DNA of 19,050 nucleotides from contig QXYA01000057.1 in NCBI GenBank assembly GCA_009887135.1, positions 1-19,050 on the forward strand. Reading direction: 5' to 3'. Positions 15,061 through 19,050 of the stretch are shown piece after piece. The translations under genes were made by a program, and so were the position numbers. Positions within the stretch are counted from its first letter, which is position 1, and each line of letters begins with the position of its first letter. The notes below the pieces were generated by a model, which saw only the letters and a program-made list of their open reading frames with translations, did no database searches and had not been told where the DNA came from. The stretch is from Candidatus Poseidoniales archaeon. GTDB lineage: Archaea; Thermoplasmatota; Poseidoniia; Poseidoniales; Poseidoniaceae.

Positions 15061-15879
15061 ATGCAAAATGTGAAACTCCCCATCGAACGTTCCAAAGTTC
15101 GACAAATCGTCGATTCAGAACGATTCAACAATATTGTTTTCATAGCAATTCTTGCAAGTTCTATTTCAATTGGTTTTGAAACATATGATTGGGGGCCAAA
15201 TGGAAATAATTTTCTTATCTATCTCGATTGGATTTTTATGTCCATTTTCGTGACGGAAATATTATTCAAAATATATGCTATGAGGTTTGATTTCTTCCGA
15301 GATCCTTGGTGCCTTTTCGATTTCATTATTGTTGCGATAGCTTTGTTCCCTTCATCCGGGGTCTTCAGAGTCTTCAGAGTCTTCAGAGTTCTTAGAGCCT
15401 TCAGACTTGTATCAAGAATACCAGAATTAAAATTGGTTGCAGAATCACTCTTTTATTCAGTTCGTGGTTTAACAGCCGTTGCTACGTTACTCATGGTCGT
15501 GATTTATGTATTCGCAGTGCTTTCTACAGTACTGTTCCAAAATTCTGGAGCAGATGGTGCAACATACTTTGGTTCGTTAGGCAAATCATTATTTTCACTT
15601 TTTCAAGTTATGACGCTGGAATCATGGTCGAATGGGATAGTTCGGAATTTAATTGAAACAGAAGGCTGGTGGGTTGGATTATATTTCGTCGTCTTTATCT
15701 TCATGACAACCTTCACTTTCCTGAATATGTTTGTAGCTATTTTTACGAACACAGTTGTCGCATTAGAAGCGGACTCAGAAGACGGATCCAACACAGAAAT
15801 GCGACGAATTAATCAGAACATTAGTGAACTTTCTCAACAAATAGAATTACTTCGAAAGGAACTTTCAGAGAGAGAATAA
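15061..15879 (+). CDS. NavBac-type voltage-gated sodium channel
   Basis: This is a single-domain six-helix channel that should form a homotetrameric, voltage-gated Na+ pore. Numbered from the ATG at 15061 (272 residues): S1 about 23-40, S2 52-73, S3 83-97, S4 101-119 with arginines at 103, 106, 109, 112, 115 and 119, S5 136-159, the selectivity filter TLESWS at 185-190 within FQVMTLESWSNGIVR, and S6 204-231. As I recall it, the NavAb filter region differs by one residue (M for N). The C-terminal tail forms a textbook coiled coil, with I/L at 250, 254, 257, 261, 264 and 268 (4-3 spacing), as in NaChBac relatives. An upstream ATG at 14974 would add 29 residues unlike any channel N terminus. A calcium-selective variant would need extra acidic residues after the filter serine; here there is Asn. 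The gene faces the VOC-protein gene one base away. Confidence 0.93.
   Translation: MQNVKLPIERSKVRQIVDSERFNNIVFIAILASSISIGFETYDWGPNGNNFLIYLDWIFMSIFVTEILFKIYAMRFDFFRDPWCLFDFIIVAIALFPSSGVFRVFRVFRVLRAFRLVSRIPELKLVAESLFYSVRGLTAVATLLMVVIYVFAVLSTVLFQNSGADGATYFGSLGKSLFSLFQVMTLESWSNGIVRNLIETEGWWVGLYFVVFIFMTTFTFLNMFVAIFTNTVVALEADSEDGSNTEMRRINQNISELSQQIELLRKELSERE
15361..15405 (+). repeat. Tandem 9-base repeat encoding the S4 voltage sensor
   Basis: Five 9-base units encode VFR-VFR-VFR-VLR-AFR. The first three (GTCTTCAGA) are identical, and the last two differ by three bases (GTTCTTAGA) and two bases (GCCTTCAGA). All five arginines use AGA. Function imposes the protein pattern, but the identical bases suggest recent duplication or gene-conversion-like copying of units. 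Confidence 0.85.
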
Positions 15880-15880
15880 A

Positions 15881-16381
15881 TTACCAAGAACCATCGAAGA
15901 TTGCACTTTCGTCTTTGAAGGATTTGAATTCCAGATGATTACCACACGGATCTTTGATGAACATTGTCGCCTGTGAGCCTGGCTGATTTTCATAACGAGT
16001 GTATGGATCAACGACGAATTCGATGTTTTCAGACTCAAATTTTCCTTTCAACTTATGCCAATCATTCCAATCCATGACAATACCGAAGTGAAGAGCAGGG
16101 ATATCTTTTCCGTCAACAGGATTGGTTGATAATTTGGGCATTTGAGGGACTTTATGTGCAACAATTTGATGGCCATAGAATTTGAAGACACAGGATTCTT
16201 CCTTTTCTCTACCAACTGAGCACCCTAGGACTTCTGTGTAGAATTGTTTTGCTGCAATAAGGTCATCTACTGGAAAAGCAAGATGGAATGGCCTGAGTTT
16301 CTTTGGAGGAGAATAGTCGGTTCCACAACTTCTGCATACGTCATTATCATCCCAGTCACATTGACGTATGCAACCACTCAA
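15881..16381 (-). CDS. VOC-fold protein with N-terminal four-cysteine motif
   Basis: The main part (about 30-160 of 166 residues) is a vicinal-oxygen-chelate/glyoxalase-like fold: FHLAFPVDDLIAAKQFYTEV (32-51), LHFGIVMDWNDW (97-108) and KDPCGNHLEF (143-152). Likely metal ligands are H33, H98 and E151, a pattern of two histidines and one glutamate typical of metal-dependent members; the substrate is unknown. In front of it lies CIRQCDWDDNDVCRSCG (C4, C8, C16, C19), similar to the small DUF1289 cysteine domain usually found alone in bacteria. The only in-frame start that includes this motif is a TTG at 16381, four bases after the stop of the thioredoxin-like gene, so the start is unusual but well placed for coupled translation. 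It ends one base from the channel gene. Confidence 0.8.
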   Translation of the reverse strand: MSGCIRQCDWDDNDVCRSCGTDYSPPKKLRPFHLAFPVDDLIAAKQFYTEVLGCSVGREKEESCVFKFYGHQIVAHKVPQMPKLSTNPVDGKDIPALHFGIVMDWNDWHKLKGKFESENIEFVVDPYTRYENQPGSQATMFIKDPCGNHLEFKSFKDESAIFDGSW

Positions 16382-16385
16382 ACCT

Positions 16386-16925
16386 TCACTTCCACTTAAC
16401 GGAGCAACCGATTGATACTGTTGATGTTACTGCAGGGGAGGCCCCAGAAATCAATGCGTCAACAGCATCTTTCAATTCTGATGTAGTAGCTTGGGTTGGG
16501 TCGCGTGGACTATCATCCATACGGCCGCGATAGACTACTACACCTTCAGAATCGAGTAAGAAAAACTCTGGAGTTCTTTCAGCCCCCCATGCCGTTGCAG
16601 TTACTTGTGTAGGATCATGAAGATAGGGGTATGGCATACCTGATTCGGCCCGCTTGACCATATTTTCAAACGAGTCAGCAGGATAGTTCACAGGGTCATT
16701 TGAGTTGATTCCAACGAATCCAAACCCTCGTTCCCTGCAATATTCGGACATAGCATTGATTCGATCAACACTCGCTACCACGTATGGGCAGTGGTTGCAT
16801 TCGAACACAATGACACAACCGTTTTCATTCATTGAATCAGAGAGAGTAAGAACTTCTTTTCCCTCAGATGCGTTTGAATTTTTTAATGAATAATTTGGCG
16901 CCTTGTCTCCGACTTGAATGGTCAT
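16386..16925 (-). CDS. Thioredoxin-fold (AhpC/TSA-like) protein
   Basis: The 179 residues have a redoxin fold: VGDKAPNYSL (5-14), the active site FECNHCPYV (41-49) with C43 and C46 as the redox pair, VGINSNDPVNYP, and a cis-proline region (ERTPEFFLLDSEGVVVYRGR). The C terminus GCSVKWK is typical of a family of bacterial and archaeal thioredoxin-like proteins annotated as redoxin or AhpC/TSA family. It has no signal peptide, so it is probably cytosolic, and may act in thiol-disulfide or peroxide chemistry. It lies between the TPR gene (39-base gap with a hairpin) and the VOC gene (4-base gap) on the same strand. C43-x2-C46 makes a pure one-cysteine peroxiredoxin unlikely. Confidence 0.9.
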   Translation of the reverse strand: MTIQVGDKAPNYSLKNSNASEGKEVLTLSDSMNENGCVIVFECNHCPYVVASVDRINAMSEYCRERGFGFVGINSNDPVNYPADSFENMVKRAESGMPYPYLHDPTQVTATAWGAERTPEFFLLDSEGVVVYRGRMDDSPRDPTQATTSELKDAVDALISGASPAVTSTVSIGCSVKWK

Positions 16926-16939
16926 GACAGATGCTTAAC

Positions 16940-16956
16940 GACCTAATTCTTAGGTC
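16940..16956 (-). terminator. Small hairpin between TPR and thioredoxin-like genes
   Basis: GACCTAA-TTC-TTAGGTC is a perfect 7-base stem with a 3-base loop, centred in the 39-base gap. No T-run follows on the minus strand, so it could equally be an RNA processing site or a dyad operator for the downstream gene. Confidence 0.35.
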
Positions 16957-16964
16957 TTCGCTTT

Positions 16965-19050
16965 TCATCGTGTGGTCGTTGTTGCAAGTTTTTGTTCGCA
17001 TTCGTTGAGTCTTTTACGTGCTAAAGGATGATCAGGTTCGATTGCAAGAATACCTCTCCAAGCAGCAGAAGCCATGTCAGTTTTTCCATGTGCATGATAG
17101 ATGGCAGCCGCTCGAAGTCTTGCCTCAAGGTGATTTCCATCCGCACGGATAGCAGCTTCAAAGTCTCCTAGTGCATTCTCCATTCGTTCCCATTCGAGGT
17201 AAAGCAATCCTCTTTGATGCCATGCATCTCCATATTCAGGAGCAATACGAAGTGCTTCATTCAGAGGAGCCTCCGCCCGTTCATGACGATCGAGAGCGAT
17301 GTAACATGCTGCAAGTTTTGTAAGCGCTTGATGGTGGTGTGGGGCAACTTCGAGAACATTCTTGAAGCCGTCCTTTGCCTCTTCCCATTCACCTAATCTA
17401 GACTGAGCATCAGCCCGAGCGAATACCGCTACGGTTAGTTCTGGTGCAAGGGAAAGCAGAGTTTCGGCATCGGCTTTTGCTTCAACTGCTTGGTTCAATG
17501 CAAGATGGCAACTAATACGGTTTAGTCGTGCCCGAATGTGTTTAGGATTTTCATCCAATACTTCGTTGTAGAGTCCAACCGCTCTTTCGAGTTCTCCAAG
17601 CCGGATCGCAATATTACCACGAACATAGGAAATCGTTGTACTCTTGCCTTGGATTCCAGCAGAATCGATATAACGAGTAGCTGCATTCAGATCATCTATG
17701 TCAATTGCTAGGAGAGCAGATTCGACTGATACGGATGCATCAGTTTCACCCAACAACCTTCGCGCCCGAACAAGCGAATGGCTCGCTTCGTCAGCGCTCT
17801 TCAACAATCGTTGTGTTCGGGCAAGGCCTAACCATGCAACACCAAGTTCTCTATTCATAGATAGTGCAGCATTGAATGATTCGATTGCAGAAGAGAGGAG
17901 GATCTTATCGGTTTCACCCGTTCCATCTCGCGTTCTATCAGCACGAGCGAGATGTAAGCGCCCTTCAACGATATGAAGTTCAGGATGGTCAATAATTTGA
18001 GGCGTATTATCAAGTAAAACTTGAGCAGCCTCAATTCTCCCTTCAGCGAGTCTTCTTGAGGCGACAATACTACGTAACTCAGGATCCATTGGGAATTTTT
18101 CAACCGCCTGCTCAAGACATGTTTCTGACCCGATAAGATCTCCACTTTCCGCAAGTAAATCCGCTTTCAATAAAATCAGTTTTGCACCACCACATTCGAG
18201 CGCAACAGCGTGAATGGCGGCCTTCAAAGCCTCGGCCTCTCTACCGTTTCGAATACTCAATAATTCAGCTCTAAGAGCCCAAGCATCTCCTATTTGACGG
18301 TCAAGATTTAAGCAACTATCAACAGCTTCGAGAGATCGTTCATTTTCTCCTTCTCCTTTCAATAAGATTGCGTATTGCAACCAATAATCAGGCTTCTGAT
18401 TATCTTCTTCAAGCGCTTGCTCAATAGCTTCGATCGCTTCATTTGGAGACCCTGCCCGATGGCGCAGTCCAGAGAGAAGAGATCGATCGGCTGGAGTATC
18501 AACTCCCAAAGCCTCCAAACGTCGAACAGCTTTTTCAGCACCCTCGTCTCCTTGTCGAACGAGGATGTGTGCTTGGGTTCTCAGCAATTCTGGATTGTCT
18601 GGATCATTACGCAGTCTTGCTTCAAGCCAATGCTGCCGCATCACTTCGTCTGATTTGAGTAGGGCAATTTGCTCAAGCCCTTGCAACACAACATCATTGC
18701 CAGGTAAGGACTGATGAGCAGCACCTAAGGCAGCAGAAGCCCAATCTATGTTCTGAAGATAGAGGGCGCAAATTCCTAATTGAAGGGCTTGACGCCCGTC
18801 TAAATGAAGTTCTTCAGCAGAAACATTGCGCGATTCTAAAACTCCAAACAACTGATCTGCGAGAGCGATCTGCATGACAGTAAGATCTGGCGAAAGCTCA
18901 GAAACAGAAATTGTTGAACAAACCGATTTAATGGCTGTAATCGAAGCACGTAGAGGATCCACGTCTTCCGATTGTAAATTCTGGATGTTCTGATATGCCT
19001 CGACTCCACTATTAATCTCTGGTTGAGTTGAACGCAATGCCTGAATCAAA
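16965..19050 (-). CDS. Large tetratricopeptide-repeat protein (cut by right edge)
   Basis: At least 694 residues are visible and the frame is open to the window edge, so the true N terminus lies beyond 19050; the TTG at 19049 is not convincing as a start. The protein is almost wholly helical, with 34-residue TPR units in series, clearest near the C terminus: RLGEWEEAKDGFKNVLEVAP, YIALDRHERAEAPLNEALRI, YLEWERMENALGDFEAAIRA and AHGKTDMASAAWRGILAIEP. The units show the typical small residues at positions 8 and 20 and Pro/Asp at the ends. Such solenoids bind partner proteins; no enzymatic domain or transmembrane part is visible here. The C terminus ends in KLATTTTR. The partner cannot be inferred from the window. 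Confidence 0.9.
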   Translation of the reverse strand, partial: LIQALRSTQPEINSGVEAYQNIQNLQSEDVDPLRASITAIKSVCSTISVSELSPDLTVMQIALADQLFGVLESRNVSAEELHLDGRQALQLGICALYLQNIDWASAALGAAHQSLPGNDVVLQGLEQIALLKSDEVMRQHWLEARLRNDPDNPELLRTQAHILVRQGDEGAEKAVRRLEALGVDTPADRSLLSGLRHRAGSPNEAIEAIEQALEEDNQKPDYWLQYAILLKGEGENERSLEAVDSCLNLDRQIGDAWALRAELLSIRNGREAEALKAAIHAVALECGGAKLILLKADLLAESGDLIGSETCLEQAVEKFPMDPELRSIVASRRLAEGRIEAAQVLLDNTPQIIDHPELHIVEGRLHLARADRTRDGTGETDKILLSSAIESFNAALSMNRELGVAWLGLARTQRLLKSADEASHSLVRARRLLGETDASVSVESALLAIDIDDLNAATRYIDSAGIQGKSTTISYVRGNIAIRLGELERAVGLYNEVLDENPKHIRARLNRISCHLALNQAVEAKADAETLLSLAPELTVAVFARADAQSRLGEWEEAKDGFKNVLEVAPHHHQALTKLAACYIALDRHERAEAPLNEALRIAPEYGDAWHQRGLLYLEWERMENALGDFEAAIRADGNHLEARLRAAAIYHAHGKTDMASAAWRGILAIEPDHPLARKRLNECEQKLATTTTR

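Noticed and set aside
19047..19049. TTG as start of the TPR protein
   Set aside because: It is simply the last in-window start-like codon; the frame is open to the edge, so the gene is treated as cut.

Overview
The window looks like chromosomal DNA of a planktonic archaeon, most likely of the Marine Group II/III Euryarchaeota (Ca. Poseidoniia) type; I put that at about 60-65% because it rests on gene content and style only. Archaeal signs are an AlaX alanyl-tRNA editing protein, a beta-CASP ribonuclease of the aCPSF2 kind, a dicluster ferredoxin in an operon, TTTATA-like boxes, and a mixture of starts with and without Shine-Dalgarno sequences. Bacterial-type genes sit among them (uvrA, an RluA-type pseudouridine synthase, Sec lipoproteins, a NavBac sodium channel), which is common in these lineages. 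No tRNA, rRNA, CRISPR array, transposase or prophage gene was seen.

Layout. 1-2825, minus strand: moeA, then an rluA-like gene, then uvrA (cut by the left edge), closely packed. Divergent from moeA across 78 bases is a fused tungstate permease-ATPase gene (2904-4232). It meets, tail to tail with a 2-base gap, a minus-strand cluster of a beta-CASP nuclease, a small basic zinc-ribbon protein and the tungstate-binding lipoprotein tupA. moeA, the transporter and tupA form a molybdenum/tungsten cofactor neighbourhood. 6782-7046 is a divergent promoter region carrying an unusual imperfect inverted repeat. 7047-8685, plus strand: ferredoxin, a short Rossmann-fold flavoprotein-like gene and alaX, joined by 4-base overlaps. 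8739-10410: a zinc-finger protein (minus) divergent from an M50/site-2-type membrane metalloprotease (plus). 10407-14806, minus strand: an M28 lipoprotein peptidase, a two-helix membrane protein with a long glutamate-rich tail, and a 677-residue protein I cannot identify, the last two linked and both with clear Shine-Dalgarno sequences. 15061-15879, plus: a voltage-gated sodium channel of the NaChBac/NavAb type. 15881-19050, minus: a large TPR protein (cut by the right edge), a thioredoxin-fold protein and a VOC-fold protein with an N-terminal four-cysteine motif.

The best candidates for a second look are the three-copy element between the nuclease and ferredoxin operons, the sodium channel with its 9-base repeat in the voltage sensor, the fused TupB-TupC transporter whose binding protein lies in another operon on the other strand, the compact ferredoxin/flavoprotein/AlaX operon, and the unidentified 677-residue protein. 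None by itself proves a new system. No gene-free stretch exceeds 300 bases; the two longest (6782-7046 and 14807-15060) are described as features.
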